Positions 8,485 to 15,643 of a DNA stretch of 64,000 nt are shown one piece after another. Both the position numbers and the translations under genes were made by a program. This stretch comes from DASVTU01 sp036387415 (GTDB lineage Bacteria; Acidobacteriota; Blastocatellia; Pyrinomonadales; Pyrinomonadaceae), in NCBI GenBank assembly GCA_036387415.1, contig DASVTU010000029.1:124001-188000 (forward strand), in the 5' to 3' direction. Below the pieces are notes generated by a model that was not told the origin of the DNA, did not search any database, and was given only the letters and a program-made list of their open reading frames with translations. Within the stretch, counting starts at the first letter, position 1; each line of letters begins with the position of its first letter.

Positions 8485-9265
8485 AGGATTCGTGTTTAAG
8501 AAAGAGGCGCGAGATTTCGCGTGCGCGTCCGGTGGCGTCGTCGATGTCGATGAGCGCGGCGCAGATGTGTACGTCGCCGCGCGAGTGTTCGGCGCGTTTG
8601 TGGATGGGTGAGGTGAAACGTGCGATAACGTCTTCGCGTTCCATGCCGATGCAGCCCGCGTAGCTTCCGGTCATGCCGATGTCTGTCAGGTAGGCCGTGC
8701 CATTGGTCAAAATTCGCTCGTCGGCGGTCTGGACGTGTGTGTGCGTCCCGACCACCGCCGAGACGCGACCGTCCAAATACCAGCCCATCGCGGTCTTCTC
8801 AGAAGTCGCCTCGGCATGCATATCGACGAGACGCACACGCACGCTCTCATCGAGCGACGCCAGCAACTCGTCGACGGCGCGAAAAGGGTCGTCTATCGGA
8901 GGCATAAAGACGCGCCCCATGACGTTCAAGACGGCGACGCGAACGCCGCGCACGTCGCCCACCCACATGCCGCTTCCAGGCGAATTTGGCGGATAGTTTG
9001 CCGGGCGCAGCAGCCTGCGTTGACGTTCGAGGTAGGGGATAACTTCGCGTTTGTCGTAGATGTGATTGCCGGAGGTCATCACGTCGATGCCGGAAGCGAA
9101 AAGCTCGTCGGCCAGCGACGGGGTAATGGAAAAACCGCCCGCCACATTTTCGGCATTCATCACGACGAAATCGACCGCGTGCTGCTCGCGCAAATCCTGT
9201 ATGCGTTCGAGCACGGCGATACGACCGGGGCGCGCCACCACATCTCCAAACATCAAGACTCTCAT
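8483..9265 (-). CDS. ymdB: YmdB-family metallophosphoesterase
   Basis: 260 residues, full length for the TIGR00282/YmdB family. Metal-binding blocks appear in order: MRVLMFGDVVARPGR, FVVMNAENVAGGF, DVMTSGNHIYDK, LVDMHAEATSEK and VGTHTHVQTADERIL. The Bacillus member is a 2',3'-cyclic nucleotide phosphodiesterase affecting motility and biofilm; the Mycoplasma member is similar. Here the gene lies downstream of zapA and the 6S-like RNA on the same strand, as the last member of the cell-division side of this block. Assignment to the family is firm; the physiological role is inferred. Confidence 0.9.
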   Translation of the reverse strand: MRVLMFGDVVARPGRIAVLERIQDLREQHAVDFVVMNAENVAGGFSITPSLADELFASGIDVMTSGNHIYDKREVIPYLERQRRLLRPANYPPNSPGSGMWVGDVRGVRVAVLNVMGRVFMPPIDDPFRAVDELLASLDESVRVRLVDMHAEATSEKTAMGWYLDGRVSAVVGTHTHVQTADERILTNGTAYLTDIGMTGSYAGCIGMEREDVIARFTSPIHKRAEHSRGDVHICAALIDIDDATGRAREISRLFLKHES

Positions 9266-9500
9266 ACTTCACCCGTCCTCGAAACTAAACCTCTCGCCCG
9301 CGCGTCGCCTCGCCGCTCAAAGCGAAAGCGCGGCTCACTTGTTTCAGCGAGCCGCGCCCTCTGTGTTACCACACTACTCTATCGAACAACTTGTCGATAC
9401 TATGTTGGATAGTAAGCTAAGATAACTCAGACCGGATTGTGCGCTTGTCAGCCCCCAATGCCGACAGAAGCAGCGCGTCCGACCCGTCTGAGGCTTCAAA

Positions 9501-9712
9501 TAGTGGCTAGAGGGAAATCCGCCGTGGCCGTTCCGAGGCCGTGATTGAAACCTGCGTAACAGGTGGGAGTCCTTTTAGAAGCCGCAGCCTCTGGCGTTCC
9601 CTAACAGTGAGGGAATGCAACTGGCTTGATACGGCATCGGTCTCCCTTACAAACGGCATTGGCTCAATCATCTTATCGGTGGACGAACCCCGCAGACTGA
9701 ACTCCCTCAGCC
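9501..9712 (-). ncRNA. ssrS: 6S RNA (ssrS) candidate
   Basis: Directly downstream of zapA on the same strand, the classic location of ssrS in many bacteria. A promoter at 9720-9748 would start the RNA at about 9712 with GGCTGAGGGA, which pairs with TCCCTCTAGCC at about 9505-9515 to form a closing stem. Just inside the 5' arm is TGCGGGGTTCGTCC, resembling the GUUCGU-containing 5' block of known 6S RNAs. The 3' arm has CCACGGCGGATTTCCC, and several internal inverted repeats (ACCTGTTACGCAGGT, GGCCTCGGAACGGCC) make a long rod. The length of about 212 nt fits. 6S RNA binds housekeeping RNA polymerase in stationary phase. No covariance search was possible. Confidence 0.62.
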
Positions 9713-9719
9713 ATGCATC

Positions 9720-9748
9720 ATACTACCACAGCCCACACGCCGAGCGAA
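9720..9748 (-). promoter_or_regulatory. sigma-70-type promoter of the 6S-like RNA
   Basis: On the minus strand TTCGCT, a 17-nt spacer and TAGTAT. The -10 ends 7-8 nt before the predicted 5' end of the RNA, which coincides with the start of the closing stem. The -35 is a poor match, the -10 is good. Confidence 0.45.
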
Positions 9749-9847
9749 AGAAGCTTTTTGAACGGCATTTGAAGACAGACGTGCGCCGTTCGGAGTAACG
9801 TTTTCGGACGCTTCCGTGGTCTAAAAAACGAAGTTTTGCCGTGAATT

Positions 9848-10219
9848 TCAGCTAAAAGCGATGGTGCTTGTGTTGGCGGTCTGTTGTTCGGAGGCAGCCG
9901 TGCGAGTCTTGAGAAGGCGGTCGAGCATCTCTGCACATTCGGCGCTGCGGGCGGCGAGTTGCGAGTCGGTCTGTTCATGCAGACGCTTGAGTCGATGGAG
10001 TTCATCGGCGATGTGGAGCGCGGCGAGGATGGCGACTTTGAGCGAATCGACCGTGAGCGTGCCCGAAGAAATTTCGCGCATCCGTCGGTCAACGAACTCG
10101 GCCAGTCCGGTGACATATTCGCTGTCGCCATCGGAGCGAATATTGTAGGTCTGGTTATAGATTTCGACACGGATGGTTGGCGTTCCCACGGTGTCGGAAG
10201 GGCCTTTGATTGCGCTCAT
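9848..10219 (-). CDS. zapA: cell division protein ZapA
   Basis: About 123 residues from the ATG at 10219, which has GGCGGAG upstream; a TTG at 10240 directly after the zapB-like stop is the alternative. The N-terminal RVEIYNQTYNIRSDGDSEYV strand pair, the EFVDRRMREI helix and the long helix starting SLKVAILAALHIADELHRLK are characteristic of ZapA, which bundles FtsZ protofilaments as a tetramer. The C-terminal third is coiled coil. It follows the ZapB-like gene with no space, in the thrS-to-zapA block. Confidence 0.87.
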   Translation of the reverse strand: MSAIKGPSDTVGTPTIRVEIYNQTYNIRSDGDSEYVTGLAEFVDRRMREISSGTLTVDSLKVAILAALHIADELHRLKRLHEQTDSQLAARSAECAEMLDRLLKTRTAASEQQTANTSTIAFS

Positions 10220-10240
10220 ACGTTCGTTGGTCTCCGCCAA

Positions 10241-10522
10241 TTATTTACGCATCACCTCAACCGCTTCGGGGTCGAGCACGGCGATGGCGTCGAGCATCGC
10301 TTCGACCTTCATCCGAATCGTATCGCGCTCCGCGAGCAGACGCTCGACCTGACCTTCAAGCCGTTCCTTTTCATCGAGCAGCCCGCCCAACTCGCGCCGG
10401 ACGGATGTGACCTCACGCTCAAGTGCTTCCTTCTCCTGACGAAGCGTTTTCGTCAGTTCGATGGTGCGGTAAATTTTGTCTTCAAGATGCGAGAATTTTT
10501 CTAGTCCGGTTAAGCCGACCAT
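10241..10522 (-). CDS. ZapB-like small coiled-coil division protein
   Basis: 93 residues, almost entirely coiled coil: EKFSHLEDKIYRTIELTKTL followed by heptads rich in Glu, Arg and Leu (REVTSVRRELGGLLDEKERL). Such a short coiled coil directly upstream of zapA is the usual ZapB-like partner in this operon type. ZapB binds ZapA and stabilises the Z-ring. Coiled coils have little sequence specificity, so the name rests mainly on context and length. Confidence 0.68.
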   Translation of the reverse strand: MVGLTGLEKFSHLEDKIYRTIELTKTLRQEKEALEREVTSVRRELGGLLDEKERLEGQVERLLAERDTIRMKVEAMLDAIAVLDPEAVEVMRK

Positions 10523-10668
10523 CGCTTCTCCTCAAAAATCATGTGCCTCAAAACTGCCGACCGATTATCCGACTTCACAGCCGCAAGCGCAAGAGCAATT
10601 GCGAGATGTCGGAAGCGATGAGTCAGTTAAAAACAGAACTGATTTCACCGGCCTCCGCCCTATGGTCG

Positions 10669-12807
10669 CTAACCTCTAATTTGCGCGCCGGAATTTTCTT
10701 TCAACGCTTCGATGATGCGAGCATGCATCACGTCAACATCTTGGTCGCGCAGCGTCCGTTCGTCGGCGCGATATTCCAGACGCAACGTGACGGAGCGTTT
10801 CCCTTCCGGCAAGTTCGCGCCTTCAAATACATCAACCAGCGACACACCGCGACATTCCTCGATGCCGGGCGCAAGCGCCGCGCGCTTCAGCTCCGCAAAC
10901 GTCGTGCGTCGTTCGATAAGGAGGGAGATGTCGCGCACGATGGAGGGGAAACGCGCGAGCGGCGTGTACCGCACGACCCTTTCCGCGGATGATAACAACG
11001 AACCGAAATCCACTTCCGCGACGTAGACGGGCTGGCGGAATTTATATGAAGCGTTCAACTCCTCCGCGAGCCTGCCGAGCGTGCCGACGGCTTGACCGCC
11101 GACGCTCACGCTCGCCGCCTGTCCTTCGCGCAAGTGCCGCGCGCTCGTCGCGGCGAACTCCAACTCCCCCACGTTCATCGTATCGGCGGCGGCTTCGAGT
11201 GCGCCCTTCAAATCATAAAAATCGAGTTCGCGCGCCGCGCCCGCCGCACGCCCTTCTTCGGTCGCGCTGCCCGTCAACACAAGCGCAAAACTCTCGCGCT
11301 CGTCGATCACCACGCTGCCCGCCGCATCCTCATGCGACCTGAAAACGCGCCCCAACTCGAACAGGCGCACATTGCGCGTACCGTGATTGAAATTGTGGCG
11401 CACGGCATCAAGCAGGCCGGGCAGCAGCGTCGGGCGCATCCGCGTCGCGTCTTCGATAATCGGATTGCTCAAGGAAACAAGGCGAATCTCGTTGTTTCCG
11501 CTCGACCCGTTTTCGTTTTCAACCGCGTCGCTTTTGACGGACAGTAGCGTCGGCAGAAGTTCAAAGCGACCATCGTGTGCTGCGTCGATAAAACTAAAAC
11601 TGATGGCCTCGTCGAAACCGTTCGCCGTCAGGGCAAGACGCGCCGCTCGCATCTGCTTGTCCCACGGTCGAAACTCGCCAGCGACGTTTCCGGCAGGGAG
11701 TTCATCTTGAATCTTTTCATAACCCGCATGGCGCGCCACTTCTTCAACTAAATCCTCTTCGCGTTCGATGTCGCGTCGCCACGTCGGAGCGACGAAAGAC
11801 GCCGCCTCACTCCCGTTCGCATCCTCCGCACGCAATGCCAAACCGAGCGCCGTCAGAATCCTGACCGATTCTTCAGGCGCAACGTCCAGACTCGTCAGCG
11901 CCTTGACCCGCGCAAAACGCATCCGCACGACCGGGGCCACAGGGCGATGCGAATAGACATCAATCGCGTCTTCCGTCGCCGTGCCGCCCGCCAGTTCGCA
12001 GATAAGCGCGGCGCATCTCTCCGAAGCCATCAACGCGCCTTCGTAATCCACACCGCGCTCGAAACGATAAGAAGCCTCCGTGTTGAGTCCGAGCACGCGC
12101 GCCGTACGACGCACCGACTCAGGATTGAAATACGCGCTTTCAATCAACACGTCACGCGTCGCATCCGTGACTTCCGTCTCTTCACCGCCCATCACGCCCG
12201 CCAGCGCGACCGCGCGCGACCCGTCGGCAATCACCAGCATCTCTTCATCAAGCACGCGCTCGACGCCATCGAGTGTCCTGAGCCGTTCGCCCGCACGTGC
12301 GCGCCGGACGATGATGCGTCGCTCGGCGAGCGTGTTTAAATCGAAGGCGTGAATCGGTTGACCGAGTTCGTGTAGGACATAGTTGGTGATGTCTGCGACG
12401 TTGTTGATTGGTCGCTGCCCGATGGCTTGCAGACGCTCCGCCAACCACGCGGGCGACGGCGCGACGCGCACGCCGCGTACGACGCGCGCCGTGTAACGCG
12501 GACAAAGAGCGGCATCTTCGATTTCGACGGAAGCGAAGCCATCGGTGCGTCCATCGGTCGCGGCGGGTTGTGCGTCCGGCAGGCGCACGACGCCTCTCAG
12601 CATCACCGCCGCTTCGCGCGCCACGCCGAGATGCGAGAGACAATCGGGACGATTTGAACCGATGTCAAAATCCAGCACGTAATCGTCGCCCGCTTCGTGT
12701 ACGGCGTCCACCGCCAAGCCGACCATAGTTAATCGGTCGGCTAGTTCACGCGGCGGAGGCAGCGTCGCGTCACACAAATCGCGCAGCCACTTGTAACTGA
12801 TGTTCAT
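10669..12807 (-). CDS. pheT: phenylalanine-tRNA ligase beta subunit lacking the tRNA-binding (EMAP-like) domain
   Basis: 712 residues from the ATG at 12807 (MNISYKWLRDLCDA). The open frame continues 21 codons upstream, but those codons are the repeat hairpin at 12808 and are unlikely to be translated. B1 is followed at once by VLDFDIGSNRPDCLSHLGVA, so the ~110-residue EMAP/B2 domain that normally interrupts this region in ~790-800 aa PheT proteins is missing. B3/B4 (RTLDGVERVLDEEMLVIADG, VMGGEETEV), B5, the catalytic-like core and a C-terminal FDX-ACB domain (FPSIVRDISLLIE) are present. With PheS it charges tRNA-Phe. Confidence 0.95.
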   Translation of the reverse strand: MNISYKWLRDLCDATLPPPRELADRLTMVGLAVDAVHEAGDDYVLDFDIGSNRPDCLSHLGVAREAAVMLRGVVRLPDAQPAATDGRTDGFASVEIEDAALCPRYTARVVRGVRVAPSPAWLAERLQAIGQRPINNVADITNYVLHELGQPIHAFDLNTLAERRIIVRRARAGERLRTLDGVERVLDEEMLVIADGSRAVALAGVMGGEETEVTDATRDVLIESAYFNPESVRRTARVLGLNTEASYRFERGVDYEGALMASERCAALICELAGGTATEDAIDVYSHRPVAPVVRMRFARVKALTSLDVAPEESVRILTALGLALRAEDANGSEAASFVAPTWRRDIEREEDLVEEVARHAGYEKIQDELPAGNVAGEFRPWDKQMRAARLALTANGFDEAISFSFIDAAHDGRFELLPTLLSVKSDAVENENGSSGNNEIRLVSLSNPIIEDATRMRPTLLPGLLDAVRHNFNHGTRNVRLFELGRVFRSHEDAAGSVVIDERESFALVLTGSATEEGRAAGAARELDFYDLKGALEAAADTMNVGELEFAATSARHLREGQAASVSVGGQAVGTLGRLAEELNASYKFRQPVYVAEVDFGSLLSSAERVVRYTPLARFPSIVRDISLLIERRTTFAELKRAALAPGIEECRGVSLVDVFEGANLPEGKRSVTLRLEYRADERTLRDQDVDVMHARIIEALKENSGAQIRG

Positions 12808-12890
12808 AAGCGATAAATGATAAATGGTAAATGGCGAATGGTGTTCGGAGAATGATTCTCCATTCACCACTGACTATTTACCGTCTACCT
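12808..12890. repeat. hairpin of TAAATGG-type repeats between pheS and pheT
   Basis: The left arm GATAAATGATAAATGGTAAA is followed by a GGAGAATGATTCTCC centre and the right arm CATTCACCACTGACTATTTACC. It fills the whole spacer between the pheS stop and the pheT start. It also extends the pheT reading frame, which could mislead automated start calling. Confidence 0.7.
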
Positions 12891-13988
12891 TTAAGAGAAT
12901 TGTTCGAGGAAGCGCACATCGTTCTCGAAGAGAAGGCGGATGTCGTCGAGCGCGTACATGAGGCCGCACATGCGGTCGATGCCGAAGCCCCACGCGAAAC
13001 CGGAGAACTCTTCGGGGTCGATGCCGACTCCTGTGAGCACGTTTGGATGCACCATGCCACAGCCGCCAAGTTCAATCCAGCCTGTACCTTTGCAGAGACG
13101 ACAACCCGTGCCGCCGCATTTGAAACAACTGAAATCAAACTCGGCGCTCGGCTCGGTGAACGGGAAATACGATGGGCGAAAGCGCGTCTGAATGTCTGCA
13201 CCGAAGACGCGACGCAGGAACTCCGTAATCGTTCCCTTCAGGTGCGCCATCGTGATACCACGGTCAACCAGCAGCCCTTCGAGTTGGAAGAACATCGGAT
13301 TGTGCGTGGCGTCGGGCGTGTCGCGTCGGAAGACTCTGCCGGGCGCAATCACGCGCAGGGGCGCACCGCGTCGCTGCATCGCATGAATCTGCACGGTCGA
13401 AGTTTGCGAGCGTAGGGCGTAGCCGTCGGTGGTATAGAACGTGTCGAGCGGACTCTTCGCCGAATGATTTTCAGGGATGTTGAGCGCGGTGAAATTATAG
13501 AAGTCGGTCTCAATCTCCGGCCCGTCCTCCACCGCATAACCCATCGCCACAAACACGTCTTCCAGACGCTGCCACATCAGCGTAATCGGATGAAGATGTC
13601 CGCGACGCGGACGCCTCCCCGGCAACGTCACATCCAGACGCTCGCGCTCCGTGCGCGCGGCGGCGGCGTGCTCTTGCAGAGTTTTCTCCACGGCGTCCAA
13701 CGCGCCCGCGATTTCTGTTTCAAACTGCTGAATGAGTTGACCGAAGGCCGCGCGCTCGTCGGCAGGCACACGACCGATTAACTTTTTCAGACCCGCGAGC
13801 GCGCTCTTTCGTCCCGTATGCCGCGTACGCACATCCGACAATTCGCGCAGAGCGGCTTCGGCGTCGCCGGGCGCGAGTCGTTGGGCGTCGTCAGTGTTTT
13901 GAAAGCGCGCGAAGCGTCCGAACTCTTGCTCGAACGCTTCGCGGACGGCTTCTATTTCTTTTTGATGTTCGCTTACTTCAGAACTCAT
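12891..13988 (-). CDS. pheS: phenylalanine-tRNA ligase alpha subunit
   Basis: 365 residues, the normal length. An N-terminal coiled coil (residues 1-110) is followed by the class II catalytic core: HPITLMWQRLEDVFVAMGY, GPEIETDFYNFTALN (motif 1 region), RVFRRDTPDATHNPMFFQLE (motif 2) and GFAWGFGIDRMCGLMY (motif 3). A four-Cys cluster, CFKCGGTGCRLCKGTGW at about residue 290, is a zinc-ribbon-like insertion seen in some bacterial PheS proteins. It lies between rplT and pheT in the conserved order. Confidence 0.96.
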   Translation of the reverse strand: MSSEVSEHQKEIEAVREAFEQEFGRFARFQNTDDAQRLAPGDAEAALRELSDVRTRHTGRKSALAGLKKLIGRVPADERAAFGQLIQQFETEIAGALDAVEKTLQEHAAAARTERERLDVTLPGRRPRRGHLHPITLMWQRLEDVFVAMGYAVEDGPEIETDFYNFTALNIPENHSAKSPLDTFYTTDGYALRSQTSTVQIHAMQRRGAPLRVIAPGRVFRRDTPDATHNPMFFQLEGLLVDRGITMAHLKGTITEFLRRVFGADIQTRFRPSYFPFTEPSAEFDFSCFKCGGTGCRLCKGTGWIELGGCGMVHPNVLTGVGIDPEEFSGFAWGFGIDRMCGLMYALDDIRLLFENDVRFLEQFS

Positions 13989-14007
13989 CAGGAGTCCTCG
14001 TCAAACT

Positions 14008-14391
14008 CTATGCTGCGGCTTGTCGTTGCTGTCCGTCGGCGAGTGCACCTTTGGCCTGTCCGGCCAGTTCGGCGAATGCATCGGGCGAATTGACGGCCAG
14101 ATCAGCCAAAACTTTTCTATCCAATTCGATTCCCGCACTCTTTAAGCCGTGCATAAACTGCGAATAGTTGAGGCCGTTGAGACGCGCGGCGGCTCCGATA
14201 CGAACAATCCACAGACTGCGGAAGTCGCGCTTCTTCAGTTTGCGTCCCGTGTAAGCGAAATTGAGGCCGCGCTCGATGGACTCTTTCGCCGAACGATAGA
14301 GTTTCGACTTCGTTCCGCGATAGCCCTTCGCAAGTTTAAGTATCTTTTTGCGCCGCTCCGTGCGCTTATTTCCACGTTTTGCCCTCGGCAT
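14008..14391 (-). CDS. rplT: 50S ribosomal protein L20
   Basis: 127 residues. The basic N-terminus (RGNKRTERRKKILKLAKGYR) and YAYTGRK-like NFAYTGRKLKKRDFRSLWI block are diagnostic of L20, an early assembly protein on 23S rRNA. AGAGGAGGG precedes the ATG. In E. coli L20 represses its own operon; the spacer to rpmI here is occupied by a repeat hairpin, so no L20 binding site could be recognised. Confidence 0.97.
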   Translation of the reverse strand: MPRAKRGNKRTERRKKILKLAKGYRGTKSKLYRSAKESIERGLNFAYTGRKLKKRDFRSLWIVRIGAAARLNGLNYSQFMHGLKSAGIELDRKVLADLAVNSPDAFAELAGQAKGALADGQQRQAAA

Positions 14392-14411
14392 AACAAAAAC
14401 CCTCCTCTTCT

Positions 14412-14496
14412 AAGGGATGAGGGCGGAAGGATGAGGGATAAAACCAATGCTTGGTTCATCTCCCTTTCATCCCTCATCCCTCATCCTTCATCCCTT
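14412..14496. repeat. hairpin of GGATGAGGG-type repeats between rpmI and rplT
   Basis: The left arm AAGGGATGAGGGCGGAAGGA... and the right arm TCATCCCTCATCCCTCATCC...TTCATCCCTT are nearly complementary, around ACCAATGCTTGGT, which is itself a perfect small palindrome. It occupies the spacer inside the ribosomal operon. The unit is the same type as in the spacer between the two tRNAs at 48705. Confidence 0.75.
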
Positions 14497-14498
14497 GC

Positions 14499-14705
14499 TT
14501 AGCTTCGCCCGTAGGGCAGCATGTTCTTAACACGTTCCATGTCGGACTCGGATACGAGCACGTCAATATCGAGAATACGTTTCCGCTTGGCGGATTTCTT
14601 CGTCAGGATATGGCGCGCGTGCGAATGTCCGCGTTTGATTTTTCCGGTCGCGGTGGTGCGGAAACGCTTCGCCGCTCCCTTATGAGTTTTTAGTTTAGGC
14701 ATCAT
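14499..14705 (-). CDS. rpmI: 50S ribosomal protein L35
   Basis: 68 residues with the canonical start MMPKLKTHKGAAKRFRTTAT and the later HILTKKSAKRKR block. It is placed between infC and rplT as in most bacteria. The second Met may be the real start, one codon in. It binds 23S rRNA in the large subunit. Confidence 0.96.
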   Translation of the reverse strand: MMPKLKTHKGAAKRFRTTATGKIKRGHSHARHILTKKSAKRKRILDIDVLVSESDMERVKNMLPYGRS

Positions 14706-14840
14706 GACTCCTTAATAAAGTTTTGCGATTCCGCAACACACAGACGCTTGCTCGTTGACCAACGACGACAAAAAAACTGCTTGTCTTTCATCGTCTAGCG
14801 TCCGCCGTCTATTGACTGGCTCGAATCGCCAACAAAATTT

Positions 14841-15542
14841 CTATACCCTCTGCTCTCCGGCATCGGGCACTGTTGCCGCGCCGGGTTTGTTGTCGCCCTC
14901 GGCGGTCTTGGCGCTGCTCTCAGGCTTCGGACTGCTTTCAGACTTCGCGCTGCTGCTATCAGGCTTCGGGGCGCTACTGCTACTGCCCTTGTGTCGTTTG
15001 GGGGCGAAGATGAGAAACATCTGGTTGCCCTCCATGCGCGGTCGCGCTTCGACCTCGCCGACATCCGTCAAATCTTTTTCGAGTTTTTCGAGAAGTTCCG
15101 CGCCGAGTTCACGGTGCGTGATTTCGCGTCCACGGAAGAAGATGGTAGCCTTCACCTTGTCGCCGTCCGTGAGCCATTCGCGCGCGTGCTTCATCTTGAA
15201 GTTGTAGTCATGGTCGTCCGTGCCGGGGCGAAACTTTACTTCCTTAACGGTGATCACGACCTGCTTCTTCTTGGCCTCGTTCGCCTTCTTCTTGGCCTCA
15301 TACTGAAACTTGCCGAAATCAATAATACGGCACACGGGCGGGTCGGCGTTCGGCGCGACTTCCACCAAATCGAGTCCCTGCTCGCGCGCACGCCGCACGG
15401 CATCGCGCGTCTCCATGATGCCAAGCTGTTCGCCATCGTCGCTGATGACGCGCACGGACGGCACACGTATTCTTTCATTGATGCGCGCTATCGGAGCGCG
15501 ACGATTATCAGGGCGCTGACCACGGCCACGAAATCCTGAAAT
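14841..15542 (-). CDS. infC: translation initiation factor IF-3 with AUU start and long Ser/Lys tail
   Basis: 233 residues from an AUU codon at 15542. AGGAGGTGG lies 7 nt upstream, and the frame reads SGFRGRGQRPDNR and then the conserved ARINERIRVPSVRVI of IF-3; a GTG start at 15464 would cut off this block and has no ribosome site. The N-domain (LVEVAPNADPPVCRI), the KKKANEAKKK linker and the C-domain (FRPGTDDHDYNFK, KVKATIFFRGREITH) are complete. A tail of about 45 residues rich in Ser, Lys and Pro follows. AUU starts are used by infC in many bacteria because IF-3 itself discriminates against them, giving autoregulation. Confidence 0.95.
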   Translation of the reverse strand: MSGFRGRGQRPDNRRAPIARINERIRVPSVRVISDDGEQLGIMETRDAVRRAREQGLDLVEVAPNADPPVCRIIDFGKFQYEAKKKANEAKKKQVVITVKEVKFRPGTDDHDYNFKMKHAREWLTDGDKVKATIFFRGREITHRELGAELLEKLEKDLTDVGEVEARPRMEGNQMFLIFAPKRHKGSSSSAPKPDSSSAKSESSPKPESSAKTAEGDNKPGAATVPDAGEQRV

Positions 15543-15556
15543 TGTTCCACCTCCTG
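15540..15556 (-). promoter_or_regulatory. infC ribosome-binding site with AUU start codon
   Basis: The minus strand reads CAGGAGGTGGAACA and then ATT. The strong Shine-Dalgarno with ideal spacing to a non-canonical start decides the infC start and points to IF-3 autocontrol. Confidence 0.85.
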
Positions 15557-15561
15557 TGTTT

Positions 15562-15643
15562 GAGTAACGAGTGATGCGCGACGTGTGGCGAGTTAAAGAC
15601 AGTTGTTTTAATTCACCACTCCGCGCTCAGCATTCATCACTTA
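15562..15643. repeat. hairpin of GAGTGATG-type repeats between thrS and infC
   Basis: GAGTAACGAGTGATGCGCGA...GGCGAGTTAAA on the left faces TTTTAATTCACCACTCCGCG...CATTCATCACTTATTC on the right around GACAGTTG. It overlaps the thrS stop codon and ends about 8 nt before the infC Shine-Dalgarno as transcribed, so it could attenuate read-through from thrS. Confidence 0.65.

Noticed and set aside
12808..12870. N-terminal extension of pheT by 21 codons
   Set aside because: These codons are the repeat hairpin; the conserved PheT N-terminus starts at 12807.
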